From assembly GCF_000005505.3 (NCBI RefSeq), contig NC_016134.3, positions 7,236,624 to 7,300,623 of the forward strand: DNA of 64,000 nucleotides, in the 5' to 3' direction. Below, piece by piece: positions 35,001 to 47,388 of this stretch; positions within the stretch are counted from its first letter, which is position 1; each line of letters begins with the position of its first letter. Origin of the DNA: Brachypodium distachyon. Its lineage: Eukaryota; Streptophyta; Magnoliopsida; Poales; Poaceae. The notes beneath the pieces are model-generated. The model saw nothing but the letters and a program-made list of their open reading frames with translations, did no database searches and was not told where the DNA came from. The position numbers and the translations under genes were made by a program.

Positions 35001-38000
35001 ATATGGTTTAGGCTCCCTCGACTGATGTTGCTGTTCAAGAGTTGAGTCATACAACTGCTGAAGTTAGTGAAATAGTATTTTTCTTGCTCGGTGCAATGAC
35101 TATTGTTGAGATTATTGATTCACATCAAGGTTTTAAGCTGGTGACAGACAATATATCTACTAGAGATTCTAGAGCTCTTCTCTGGGTGGTGAGGTTTTTA
35201 CTCTTTATGTTTTGCTCTTTGAATTTTGTGTTACATCGGATAGTTCTTATACTTTGTAAGGCACACTTGACAATAAGGCATGCTAGCCTAGATCGGCAAT
35301 GAACGTTGTTCCACTCCAACGGTGTCTGTTTTTCACCCATAACCGAGCAATTCCCACCACCTGGTAATTCAATCCAATGAAAACATTAAAGCTTCCACCA
35401 ACCCATTTATCTTGCTATAATTGCACACCTTCTTTGTGGTTGCTTGGTGTCTCTACTCTGTACTCATCTATTTATCTTACAAACTGAGGTGTCTCCAAAT
35501 CCAGTGAGTCTGCAGGTTTGTATGTCAATATTCGTTTGCCCCTTCTCTATTCTGGTATTTGGTCGTCTCTTTCTGTTCTGTACCTAGTATCTAGTTCGAG
35601 GAACTTTGTTACTAAACACTGCCACATTCGTGCTGAGAGTCCTGAGGTGGCTGTCTCATATCCACCATCCAAGAGGAGCTGCATTTGAGGCCACGGTGCC
35701 TCTAGGGGGCTCAGGAGGCATTACAGCATGGTGTGATGTCGTGGAATAACGGGTGTAGCCTTCTCATAGGTATACCTCAGAACGTTCCATTTGGTGAACA
35801 AACCCTGATGTTCGCAACCTCAGAACTTAACTCATGACAAATATAACTCGCATGACCAACTCATAAAATTACCAGATGGTGCTAGATTTGGTTGATATCT
35901 TGAAATATAGGTATACCTCCCGTTTTGTTGTCTTCGATATGAATCAAGTATTATATGTAATGGAAATTAGATTGGTTTATTTGTGTTAATCGCTCAATGC
36001 AGTTAGTCCTGGCAAGAAAACAAATCATGGGAGGCCTTCATGTTATATTGTCCTAAGCATTTTTTTTAAACTGTCCTATGTATATTCTTGCACAGCTACA
36101 CCAATATAAAAAAAAATTGGTACTGGACTTAAAAAAATTCACCAGAAAACTGTAGGGGAGACTGGACATTGAATTTGGATTGTAGGCTCTGCGCCACTTG
36201 CACAAAAAAAATTGTGGAGAGGATTCTCTCTTCTGTGTACCAATCATGTCGATTTGATGATTTGCATGGAATCCTCCTGCTAATCAATATCAAAGCTGTG
36301 ACTTTGCGTATGGTGGAGCGACATAAACATGATGCTTCTCTGTGGCATCAGCATAGGCATGAACTATTTTTTTTGTATAATGATTTCAACATCCATGTGG
36401 ACAATTTCTCACAAAAAGCAAGAATGAAGTAAATATTCCTTTTGTTTAAAAATTAAATCTGCAGCACCTTATAGGAGACGTAATTTCTCAAGCGTATACT
36501 CAATTTATCTGTCATAGGAATCATTATGTTCCTTTCACTATGCTAGTTGAAGACTGATAATCTGATATTAACTTTCTCATCCACTAAGAATTCTGATTTT
36601 GGCCAAGAAATAGTTCTTGAATCCAAAAACTAGCCTCATATCTTAACTTCGTTCTTCTTTCTATCTGCACATTACGTAATTTCATTTATTATAAATTATA
36701 AATTATAAATACAAATACAAATAGTACAATCAGTTCCTACCATTTCATTGAAAATAAATGATCCGATTTTGGCTTCATCTCTTTCTTTGTCTGTCTGTGG
36801 TAAACCTTGCGTTAGTAACCTTTTATTTCACTGTCATTTATTATCATACTTCTTTTTATGCATAAATTGTTTCTTATTTCAGGTGGGCTTCGTAACTTTC
36901 TTTCTGAGTTCTGTCCTCGACAACTTGACTTCGACTATTGTGATGGTGTCATTGCTCCGGAAACTAGTACCTCCATCGGAGTACAGAAAGTATGACCTCT
37001 ATTATCTCAGATATTATCTTTATATATGATTCATTAAAAAATATTTGCTCATCATTTACTGTCAGTGATCAAACACTTGCATTCCCCTGTTCTTTTTCCT
37101 TGCCTGCTCTGTACCCGGCAGCAAAACCTGATATGAAATCATCCTCTTATCATATTTGTACAATTCCTTTTCATCAACACATGTATGGTTCAATGTTATG
37201 CCATACTTTGCTGCACACAAATTAGGAAACTTTACATTTTATCGCATGTCATAGGCTAATAGTTTAACTTTCTTAGACCTAGGACCAAGGTGTCATAGGT
37301 TAAATTTCTCTTCACATTTTCTTAAGTTGTGGCAATGTTTTGTAGAAATGCTTTCTTATCCTTGAGGTGATCTTAAGTTGCGGATGTGTGGTTTGATTGC
37401 ATTTGAGTCACTTCTCAAGAACTCATTAGAAGAAGATGCCAAGGAGGAAAGACTTACAAAAATCCAGGTAAAAACAAAATAAAACAAAAGAAAGCAAAAA
37501 CAAACAGCCGAAGGAAGCTAGAAATGCTACAAGAACAATAAATAAATAAAAACTGTACAGCTAACCTACTCCTCAGGAAACCTTGTTAGGGAAACACGGA
37601 TGCAGCAACAGCTTCCTCAGGGCCCTCGCACTGGCGATCATCCAAAGCTCGGCTTCAGAGAGGATCGAGTCGATCAAGGCTGGAGCAACATGTGTAGCGT
37701 TGTCGAAGACACAGTTTTGCGAAGCCTACAAATGCTCCAGATGGTTGGAATGATGAGGGATCGCTCCCCTTGCACCTTGTCGCTGCCAGTGTATGCCATG
37801 GCATCCACAAACCAGATCTTGGAGTCGTCAGGTTGAGGGCAGGGTGATTCCAGGGAGAAGTATTGCAGCATCCGATGCCAAACTTGGCACGCGAACGCGA
37901 ACACACACTCCATGTAATATGAGAGTCTTTTTTGGCACTCTGATCGCACAGTGTGTGGACGACAGGGTCATCAAACCCTCTCTTCTCAAGCCGGTCTGCT

Positions 38001-41000
38001 GTCCAACATCTGTTTGCCGCCACTATCCAGGCAAAAGTATTGCACTTTGCAGGAGCCCAGTCATCCCAAATGGCACTGTGCCATTTAAGAAGCCCTCATA
38101 CATGGATCTCAGCAGAGTATTGGCCAGAGCTGTAAAGGTCCCGAAAGAATTGATCCTACCTCGTGAAAACCAGGATCTTGGCATCGACTACCTCTGCAAG
38201 ATGCACGAATTCAACAATGGCCTGCACATTGAGCACACCCTTGATGTCGGGATCCACCGTTTGTCCGAAAACGCGTCATCTCAAGAACTTTGTTGTATAC
38301 TGATAATTGTAACCGGGTAATATTTTGTCATGCATCTCATGACTTGTTTTATGCTAATCGTTGCACCTTACTGCACATAGCTCGAAGGAGGGGTTAAATT
38401 AGTAGGGGAAGTATGGAGTACAAACCACCCATCTAGCGCAGGAGTGCAAATGATGCTGGTTTAGACATCAAATCAACGTAACAAGCTCCCAGGACATTTC
38501 TATGGGTTTCACGGCAATTTGTCACCAAATGAAATTTAAAGGCTGGACTAGAAAAAGAATTTCTATTTTAATTAATTAAAAGGATGAAGAAAAGGAAAAT
38601 ATTACTACTTGTACAATCTAGAGACTTTTTGTTTTTACCTCTCAGAAGGTTGGTACTCCCTCAATCTCCTTTTAAATGGCTATAATGTTTTTTTATCTTG
38701 TTTCTTAGTACAAGGCATGCATTCAAAATTGTTGATGCTTTTGTTTGTTTCTGAATAGTTACAACATGTTCTCTCTCATGAATTTTGTAAGTACTACTCT
38801 CAGAAACTAGCACTTCCTACATTTCTGTAGTATTTAGGTATGGATAAAATGATCATTTTTTTCCTCCCTTTCTCTTGGTTCCATAACCTGCTTAATCCTT
38901 TTCCCACTCAAAAACGCCTTTTAATTTGAAACAGAGGGAGAATGCCAGTCCATTTGCTACCTTCCCAATTGGTTTGTGGAATAGTTTTTGTGTTGATTTG
39001 AGGGCAACATTTTTGGAGGACTTGTTCATGGCCAACTTAATGTAGCTTCATGTTTTTCAAGGTGGGTTGTTAGCACTAGACATTTTTCAAAAATTAGGAT
39101 AGAGTAATAGAGATGGGCACAATATCATAAATTAGATCTATTGAATCTCCGCAGGTTGGTCTACGGAACTTTTTGTTCTTCGATCCATCAATATTGAAAG
39201 AACGTTTGGCATCTTTAGTAAACATTGACTTATTGGGACAGATTGTTAGGTGCTGTTGTTGTAATAGCAGCTAATGCTGGGGGTGCATGGACACCAATTG
39301 GTGATGTGACAACCACTATGTTGTGGATTCATGGTCAGATTACAACGTTGAAAATAATGCAGGTCAGATTTGCACATTCATCCTTGTATTTTGTGATTAT
39401 GCTTATGCAGTTCTTGATGTTAGAGATTCTGAAATATTGATCAAGTTTTTATTGACCATAATGCTACAATTTTCTTCCCTTCGTTAAATACTGAAAAATA
39501 TTGATCACACCCGTAGAGATCATACGTGTGATTATTTCAAACATCCTATATAGTCCATGTCTTTTGTGGTGTAAGTTGTTGTAGTATAAGTGAATTTCCC
39601 TCCTTTCCCCATCAGCTTGAGCTTCTGGGTGAACTGGCTTGGTGCCTGAAACTCTTCATAGTATTAGAGCCAAGAAGTCTCGAGTTCAAGACCAGGCTGC
39701 CGCAATTAAATTGGTCCACTTTCGGTCCACTTTTAGTCCTGAGGGAGCCACAAGTGAGGGGGAGTATTGAAGTATAAATTGATTGCCCTCCTTTCCGCAT
39801 CAGCTTGAGCTTTTGGGTGAACTGGTTCGGTGCATGAAACTCTTCATAAGTCTTTTAGAGGTTCATTAACTTCAAATTGAATGAAGGAGAACATCTAAAC
39901 TTGTCTATTGAAATGTACTACTTGAAGATAAGACAACCCATTTTTATTTCTCTTCAGAAGACGGCTATGTTTCCACCAATTGCATTGTATTCATTTATGG
40001 GTGCTATTTCTTACCCAATAGTATCTTAGAATTCTATGAAATTGCTATTACACATTGTACAGACGTATGCTGCAATTTAGTTCGAATACTTGTATCAATA
40101 TAAAGTGGAAGATGGAAATCTAAATGTTTTCAAGTATTGAGATTTGTCTGACACAAAAGTTGTGAGCAATCAATCATTTATGGAATTTTCGTTTGTTTAT
40201 AGTTTTTTCCTGCATGCAACGAAGTGGTAAATATTTTGATTACCAAATGAACAACCCGGCTTATGATCTGGCAGGGCTTGTTTATTCCCTCGGTAGTTTC
40301 ATTGGCGATCCCACTGGCCCTGATGTCCCTCACCAGGTTGTTAACGAATGACTGCTTCTGATACATAACATTAAACAATGTTTTTGGTGTCTCGTCTAAC
40401 AATTTTTGTACATTCCATGCAGTGAAGCAAATGGATCATCTCAGACATCTTCCAGTTTGTTGTCATCGGAGCAGATGGCCCCTCGAGGACAACTTGTATT
40501 TGCTGTTGGACTTGCAGCTCTAGTGTTCGTTCCAGTGTTTAAATCTCTCACTGGGTTGCCACCTTTCATGGGCATGCTGCTTGGTCTTGGCGTTCTCTGG
40601 ATTCTAACAGATGCGATACATTATGGAGAATCTGGAAGGCAGAGATTGAAAGTTCCGCAGGCGCTTTCTCGGATTGATACACAAGGAATTCTATTTTTCT
40701 TGGGCATTCTGTTGTCTGTTGGCAGGTACCCCCCCCCCCCCCCCCTTCTATAATTATTTGAAGTCTCGCCCTTTGGAACCTTCTAGAAAATTTAGAAATG
40801 TTAAAGCAATGTAGTAAATATTAGTAATGTGTATGGACCTAAATCATTAGGAGGCAGTGTTAACCTAATATTAAATCTATATCTAATGTTACAGTTTATA
40901 ATTTGATATACCTGAAGAAAATGTGGAAGGTTGTCTCCCACTAGAAGACTGAGTAGCAGAAGCAGCAGAGCCCCTATGACGGGGATATCCCCCGATGGGG

Positions 41001-44000
41001 AGTGGTAGGACATCCCGGTTCCCACAAAACAAAATTCTCCATCTACCGTCCCTGACCCTGGCATCCGGTGCAGCTTGCTTGCATTCCACGTCTCCATTGG
41101 GGGAATGGGGCCCCACGAGAATGCAAAATCCACAAACATGCCACACCTGGATTTACACCATAGGAGCAAGTTTCCACCAAGTGAAAAACACACCAAAATT
41201 CCATACTATATAAATGTCACATCACAGCCGCGAAAGTTTTACTACTTAATGCCAACATGGACCAAATCAGGAAGCAATGCATCACATTGGGTGCTACAAC
41301 TTACTGCATTTCTAGATAGGGTGTCTGGAGGATGTCTAGCTGTTACTCTGTGCTACATTTGCTGGTGCTGGAGGAGCCAGCATTGCCTCTTGGGTGGACG
41401 AGCAGACAGCTCTCTGGCCGTTGGAGATTGCGGACGGCCTGTCACCCGCCAACAAGGGTGCGGGATGCCACGATCACTGCAAGCAGGTGTCAGGAAGCCC
41501 AGGAGGCCCAGATGCGGCAGCTGACTTGCGGGTCCCTGCGGGGCATGGGGATGTGTCTGTTAAATGGCTCAGTCCTTTTTTTTTGCGGGGAAAATGGCTC
41601 AGTCCTTACCGTACCTGATGGGTCACAAGTTTTGCCCAACAACAGCCCATGAGTGCAACAACTCTTCCCACCCCCATAGGCTCCTCTAGGGAATAGCGAA
41701 CCATTTCCATCCCTAGGCTCCTCTAGCCTTGCAGAGCCTAGGGTGCACAGATACCTTGACAAACATCCTTCTTCCTGAACAAAACTGCTCCATGTGTCCA
41801 TCCTTGTCACAGTAGGGGCAGTGGAGCCTGTGACCCATACCACCACCACTGAAGCAGGCACTTCCGGGACAGCAGGAAGCAGGAAGAGTGCCATGTGTAG
41901 AAGCTGGAGTAATTGTGAGGCCAGTAGCAGAGTCACACCACCAAGGCTTTGGCTTGGTTGTGCCAATCGCTGCTGGACGGCGGACAGGCTGGAGCGAGCG
42001 TTGCAATCTGCCCTTCAATGCCCACTGCCCTCTTTTGTGATCAGGAGGCTGAGACCATCACTCACCTGCTGAAGGATTGCGTCTTTATGGCTTTACCTGC
42101 GGGGTGCTTCATGTGCTCCCCTCGAAGACCGGACTGACCCAATGCTTGCCTCTGCCCAATGAGGACCTTCTCTCTTGGCTCGGTTTTGCTGCCGGTAGGG
42201 TGAGAGGCAAGTCCAAGGCTACTCGCTCCCTACTGTAAAAAATTTCTTTCAAGAATTCAAATGAGTCATGTCCACAAATGAGCAATGGCTATCACTAATT
42301 TCATGAAGAATTAGATAAATTCATTGGTGTCATCTTTCTGCCACATTTAACCAGTAAGCCATTGTGGGATGGCCGCAACAGACAAACATATGCTAGTTGT
42401 CTAAAAGGTGTCAGTTTAACTTTCTGGCTACTTCAACATTTTTAGCATACTGATGGTGCATTGCTACCGAACAGCAAAGAAAATAGCAAAGATGCAATTC
42501 GCCAAACAAGTGCATTTGTTTTGGATCTATCATCGGTTTTGTGCAATCAACAATTGCACCTTCCGGACAACAACCACATAATAGTATGACATAGTAGTTG
42601 AACGCAAGAATTTAGAGATGAAGTGACAACATAAATTAAGACTTGTCAGAATTTACACAATTCCTATTTGCATCTTTTCAGCATCTATGCCAAAGTACAG
42701 GCACCAATTTACATAATTGCAGCAACTTTCTAGCAATCTCCAATAGGGCACACAGAGACATGCAAGTGTATGGTCTCACTCTCACATGCCGGTGAGAGTG
42801 GAGGGGGAGGGGCAAACTCACCATCAACCCCACACTTTATAGCTCGATAGTACGATTAAGAATCCTAGTAGTCTGTAACGATTTCTTAGATTTAAGAGAA
42901 ACCAAAAAGAATATCTATGAAAATGTGCACTAACCGATCTATCTCGATCTTTTCTGAACCATGGTACAGTCTTCGGTATGTAATTTCGACCATTATTTCT
43001 CATATCATGATATTGTGATGTATTTTGATGCAAAATCTAGTGATAGTAATTTTACTCGATGGGCGCACGCTCCAAATACTTTTCTATATTAACACTCAAA
43101 AGTTAGTGATGTTTGGCTGCACATATTCTTGGATGCTATTTATCTCAGAACCAGGGTAGTATTTGTAATCTTAAAGTGGGAAGGAATGAACTCAAAGAAA
43201 GGCACAAAAAATAGTCACGATTTGAATTTCATCCTAGCTTTCTAAGTATTTCGATAGACAGAGAATCCAAAATAGTGACCATGTTACGGATAATACTTGT
43301 ATTGATTATCAAGCCACTCGGCCCATATATGTACACATACAGGAGTAGCATATATGCTGGTAACTCCCTGTACAGTGGAAAAATACACAGCTAATATGAA
43401 TATACATCTAACCGTTTGTTTCAATTGTTAATTTTACCCTGTTATGGAGTTAGTGTATTAACACACATGTTCTACTTTTGCAGTCTAGTCCAGAACCATG
43501 GTCATTCTCAATTTATTTTTTGGCTAATAGTTGGTTTTGTTCTTCTTTCTGTCTCTTTTCACTAGTTTGGAATCAGCTGGGATTTTGAGGCAGTTAGCGA
43601 ACTATCTTGATGCAAATATTCCAAATCCTGACCTCATTGCAAGCATCATTGGTGTAGCATCAGCAATTATAGACAATGTTCCGCTTGTTGCTGCAACTAT
43701 GGGGATGTACGACCTGACTTCATTTCCTCAAGATTCAGATTTCTGGCAACTTGTTGCGTTCTGTGCTGGTACGGGTGGTTCGATGCTTATCATTGGCTCT
43801 GCAGCAGGAGTGGCCTTTATGGGAATGGAAAAGGTGGATTTCTTTTGGTATTTTCGCAAGGTAAACTCTTTTCAACTTGTAAGAGATGTGAAATAGCCTA
43901 ATAGCAGCTGTACAGTCGACTACAGAAAAATATCTCTTTATATGATGTTAATTAGGTGCATTAAGTGCATCATATATTTCCTGGTCAGACTTTTGATCCA

Positions 44001-45058
44001 ACCCGTATTTCCCGATATTGTTTATTGAGTACTTCTCTATAGGTTTTAGAACCAAACTGTGCCATTGTAGTCGTGGCCATCTTCCTGGTGGTGTCTCCAA
44101 GGATCATTACAGTTCAAAACCTGGCGGCCTGGACTGCCTGATGTACACAATAGCTTGTTTGCCATGTGCCTTGCCGGCTGCTTGTTTAAGAACCATCAGT
44201 AACCAATGTGGCTGACCAGACAAATGGGTAACAATAGAGATAATTTTGTTTCCCTTGCATCACTTGGTTGGGCCTATACAGCCAGCTAGCCATGCACGGG
44301 ACAATTCCATTTTCAGCAATTATACTTGCTGCTAGTCGTTGGATTGAAGACTGGCCGGATTAATTTGTTCTTCTCTTCTTTCTTTTGTTCTGTGTTGGCT
44401 AGACTGAGTGCCTTCTCGGTTTGTAAATTTTGTGTTTTCACCAGCTCGGTTCAAATGATGCATAGTCTATTTCAATTTAAATTCAGGTAGGGCCCTCCCC
44501 TCCTGACTTGGTTCAAAAAAAAAAAAACTGTTAGTCTGGCATTCCAAGTGTTACATTCTTTTAACTTGATTATCTTTTCTTTTCCACACCAGCTCTCTGT
44601 AACTCTGAGCATTCTGCTCCGTTTCAATTTAAATTCAGGTAGGGGCCTCCCTCCTGGCATTCCAAGTGTTACATTCTTTTACCTTGATTATCTTTTATTT
44701 TCCACATGCAACATTATGGAATGTACATATATAATTGTGCAAGTCTAGTGTCAAAATGTCTCCAAATCCTATCCAAATAGTGTGTTATGTACTTTTCTCA
44801 AACAGCAACTGTAGGCAACTAGACAATGGCCTGCAGAATGTACATGCAGTATTAGTGATGTGTCAATGTTACAATGGTTTATGCATGTACGAGTTAAAAT
44901 TGGTTGTTGACATGATATGATACTTGCTGTGCTTGCAGGTGAGTGGCTTTGCCCTTGCAGGTTATGTAGCCGGTATCATCACTTACCTAGCTGCTCAAAA
45001 CATCCCTCTGCTTCTTCCCACATCACTGGCTGAGATCCCATTTATCACGGGTTCATAA
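32061..45058 (+). CDS. NHD1: Plastid NhaD-type Na+/H+ antiporter, complete, ten exons
   Basis: Exons: 32061-32288, 33784-33957, 34123-34251, 35012-35188, 36883-36989, 39242-39362, 40275-40336, 40423-40725, 43566-43860 and 44939-45058 (TAA). All borders are GT-AG, phases fit, and the sum is 1716 bp or 571 residues, close to Arabidopsis NHD1. Residues 1 to about 65 are rich in S, P and R without acidic residues, like a chloroplast transit peptide. The membrane part is clear: LAFNKSGVGLLMAV, SEIVFFLLGAMTIVEI, SSVLDNLTSTIVMV (D249-N250), IAANAGGAWTPIGDVTTTM (283-297), IIDNVPLVAATMGMYD (D470-N471) and FCAGTGGSM. These DN and GGAWTPIGD motifs mark the NhaD/CitMHS family. The family exports Na+ from the chloroplast stroma in exchange for protons. 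No defect was seen. Large introns carry several transposon remnants. Confidence 0.97.
37440..38290 (-). pseudogene. LINE 3' remnant (zf-RVT domain) in NHD1 intron 5
   Basis: On the minus strand, pieces such as SSGQYSAE, WLL-like AKCNTFAWI and NRCWTADRLEKRGFDDPV-HTLCDQ spell out the zinc-binding domain that follows RT in plant LINE proteins. The normal C-x2-C spacing after LCDQ and the later histidine motif are damaged, and frames shift often. A T-rich strand tail toward 37440 fits the 3' end of the element. Confidence 0.7.
38656..38940. mobile_element. Degenerate Stowaway-type MITE in NHD1 intron 5
   Basis: CTCCCTCAATCTCCTTTTAAA at the left end pairs with TTTAATTTGAAACAGAGGGAG at the right end. 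TA precedes the element; the right-hand TA is changed to AA. The interior is AT-rich and non-coding. Confidence 0.65.
39577..39846 (+). mobile_element. Complete TRIM/SMART element (270 bp) in NHD1 intron 6
   Basis: Two short LTRs (39577-39658 and 39768-39846) share about 79 aligned bases from GTATAA to ACTCTTCA. After the first comes TAGTATTAGAGCC, a slightly changed primer binding site for initiator tRNA-Met (TGGTATCAGAGC). Before the second lies the purine tract GTGAGGGGGAGTA. TAAGT occurs on both sides (39572-39576 and 39847-39851), a perfect target duplication. It has no coding capacity, as normal for the class. Confidence 0.93.
40729..40745. repeat. Homopolymer C tract right after the NHD1 exon 8 donor
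   Basis: Exon 8 ends at 40725 with AG|GTAC, followed by a run of 17 C (40729-40745). The tract occupies intron positions +4 onward, so the donor departs from the GTAAGT consensus. Length is likely to vary or to be misread. Confidence 0.85.
41600..41960 (-). pseudogene. Gag-like zinc-knuckle remnant in NHD1 intron 8
   Basis: On the minus strand a frame reads HCPYCDKDGHMEQFC, a C-x2-C-x4-H-x4-C zinc knuckle like those of copia gag proteins or LINE ORF1. Glycine/serine-rich sequence lies on the N-terminal side. The surrounding frame is otherwise unrecognisable, so only a fragment is left. Confidence 0.5.
41940..42240 (+). pseudogene. LINE zf-RVT remnant in NHD1 intron 8
   Basis: Forward frames give NRCWTADRLE, then CDQEAETITHLLKDCVF, which is the C-x2-C…H-x3-H/C pattern of the LINE zinc-binding domain, then LPNEDLLSWLGFAAGRVRGKSKATRSLL. 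Frame changes separate them. It lies opposite to the LINE piece in intron 5. Confidence 0.7.
44470..44705 (+). repeat. Short tandem duplication in NHD1 intron 9
   Basis: The block TTTCAATTTAAATTCAGGTAG … TTTTCCACA occurs at 44470-44587 and again at 44622-44705. The first copy contains about 30 extra bases with a run of 13 A. Both copies lie upstream of the real exon 10 acceptor at 44938. Confidence 0.85.
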
Positions 45059-46194
45059 AAGGTTGGCCAGGATGGTCCTTTGATAAAAGGACCTTACTCT
45101 AGATTGGCGATGAACACACCGTGTTATTGTCGGCCAACCCTTATGCAACCCACATCGCTGGCAAAGAAAGGATGTTTACATGCATCGTGGAGCATGATTT
45201 TACGCGAGCTGAAATATTCGAGAAATAAACTGTGTCCTGAGCTCCTAGACCTCCACATTTGGCAGTATTGTCGAATGGCTTGGAATTCTGGTGAATTGTG
45301 GGATGCTAGAGCAGAATGATTCTGTAAATTAAGTAGGTAGTTGTCCTTGCCAACAAAGGACAAAACATGCGAGATGGTCGGTTTTGAGCTGTTTGCTCGT
45401 TTGTAATGATCGTGTTCTATATGTGATGTACTGATGATCCTGATCTTCAAATCAAGAAAATCTGAATTGCTCTGTTTGAATCGAATGTTAGACTGAGTTT
45501 GTGAGTAGAACAAGGATACCAAACATGAGCATCAGAGTACATATACATAGCCTCGTTTAAGAAAGGATGTTATCATTAATATTGTCCTGAAACCTTATCG
45601 CCAGGGTCGTTTGGTACCACACTTTTATTACAGCTCTCCAATAATTTCCGTCTGAAGAAGGTGATTGCGGCTTGAATAAGCGATCATATATGTGGTGCAT
45701 ATGCTTCTCGTGTTTTTTTTCTTCATTTCAGAAGAATATTTGTGATTCCTTGTTTTTATTTGACGAAGAGGTGGTTTATGGATCCATTTGAGTTGAGTCA
45801 AGTCAATCAAACTATATGAATCAGAACAGCTTGTGGGTTGAGGTGATAGCGCCCAGAATTGGCAGGTGTTTTTCATCAAGTTTATATGGGCGTTCCTTAT
45901 CGCCTTGTCAGGCAGTTCCATCAGAGGGAACGCTTCTCTATGGCTATGAGGTTCTCGTTCAAACGTCATACACATCGCTTAACAAAGAAATATCCGCAGA
46001 TGTTTCTCCTGTCATGAGCAAGCATCCCATATAAACAAGGAAAAAAATAGAACTACTTCACTTACACGATATAGTTTACATACAATATTCCCTTTTCGAG
46101 AACCCCCTGTTGGTTTACACGAATATAAAAGTAATTACTTCACTACCTTCATGATCGATACAATGCCTGGACGAAAAGATTGAAGTTCGACAAT
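45059..46194. other. NHD1 3' flank, no other gene recognised
   Basis: The first 400 bp or so should be the NHD1 3' UTR; no clear polyadenylation signal was picked. CAGGGTCGTTTGGTACCACAC near 45603 looks like one end of a MITE, but no matching opposite end was found. Short ORFs at 45628-45975 (minus) and 45816-46034 (plus) have no recognisable family and are not called as genes. Confidence 0.5.
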
Positions 46195-46637
46195 CTTATT
46201 GAACGCTCGCTAACTCAGTTCGTTATGGGCTCGGTTCGTTAACTAAAAAACCAAACATGACTTTCTTTTCAGCTTGTTAAGCTTAACGATCTTAAAGAAC
46301 GAGCTCGTCTCGTACATCATTTGTGAGTGGCTACTGGAACTTATTTTGATGTTAGAATTGTGTTGTTATTTCTCTTTTGCTGTGTTATTCCAATCTTTAT
46401 AGCGTTGTCTAGCTTTTGATATATTTTGTTTGCTGCCAAAATTTATCCCAAGCAAATAGGTAATGCGAAAAAAAAAAAATTAGATCAACATGCCATCTAT
46501 TTTCTTAACAAGTTTTTAACAAGCGCTCGCAAGCTCTTAACGAACCGAGCCGAACAATGGTCTCAGATCTTAACGATAACGATCTTAACGATCTGAGCTC
46601 TTAACGAACCGAGCATGCTCGTTAGCCAGCCCTATTG
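46195..46637. repeat. Probable degenerate hAT-like MITE with repeated AACGAACCGAGC motifs
   Basis: AACGAACCGAGC occurs near 46538 and 46599, and its reverse complement (GCTCGGTTCGTT) occurs near 46228. The right end, GCTCGTTAGCCAGCCCT, is the inverse of the AGGGCTGGCTAACGAGC start seen in plant hAT-type MITEs. The left end and a target duplication were not found. Confidence 0.4.
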
Positions 46638-46763
46638 CCGATGACGGGTCTTCTTCTTATTATTATAATTTATTCATTATTTATTTTAATTTAATTATTA
46701 TAATTATTTTATAATAACGCTGCCTTAATAATCATATTCCATCCATATTCAATTTAGATTCTA

Positions 46764-46845
46764 CTCCCTCCGATCCATAATAAGTGTCGCTGGTTTAGTT
46801 CAACTTTGCACTAAATCAGTGACGCTTATTATGGGTTGGAGGGAG
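46764..46845. mobile_element. 82-bp Stowaway MITE nested in the palindrome
   Basis: CTCCCTCCGATCCATAATAAG and CTTATTATGGGTTGGAGGGAG are inverted ends, with TA on each side (46762-46763 and 46846-46847). The mirror position in the right arm reads GATAGTTGCTAGAATC without it, so it entered after the palindrome formed. Confidence 0.93.
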
Positions 46846-47270
46846 TATCAACTATTCGGGTATAGGCGTTTAGGTTCTGTGCCCGAATAATTGATAGTAG
46901 TATCAACTAAAATTCAGGTTTTTGCCCATGTCCTGCAATATCCATATATGATCGTCATCTAAAAGATTGAAATCATACTTCGTATCGTATTCTTTCTTTA
47001 TTTCTTCAGATTTTACTAATTTGAAGAAACAAAGAAAGAATGCGATTGAAAGTATGATTTCAATCTTTCAGATGATGATTATATGAATATTGCAGAATAT
47101 GGGCAGAAACCTGAACTTTAATTGATATCAGTATCTATTATTCGAGCGTGGGGTACCTATACACCTATACCCGAATAGTTGCTAGAATCTAAATTCAATA
47201 TGGATGGAATATGATTATTGAGGCAGCGTTATTATAGATAATTACAATACTATTTAAATTAAATAAACAG

Positions 47271-47388
<118 letters not shown>

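Noticed and set aside
45628..46034. Two opposite ORFs downstream of NHD1
   Set aside because: They overlap, have no known domain and lie in AT-rich 3' flank.
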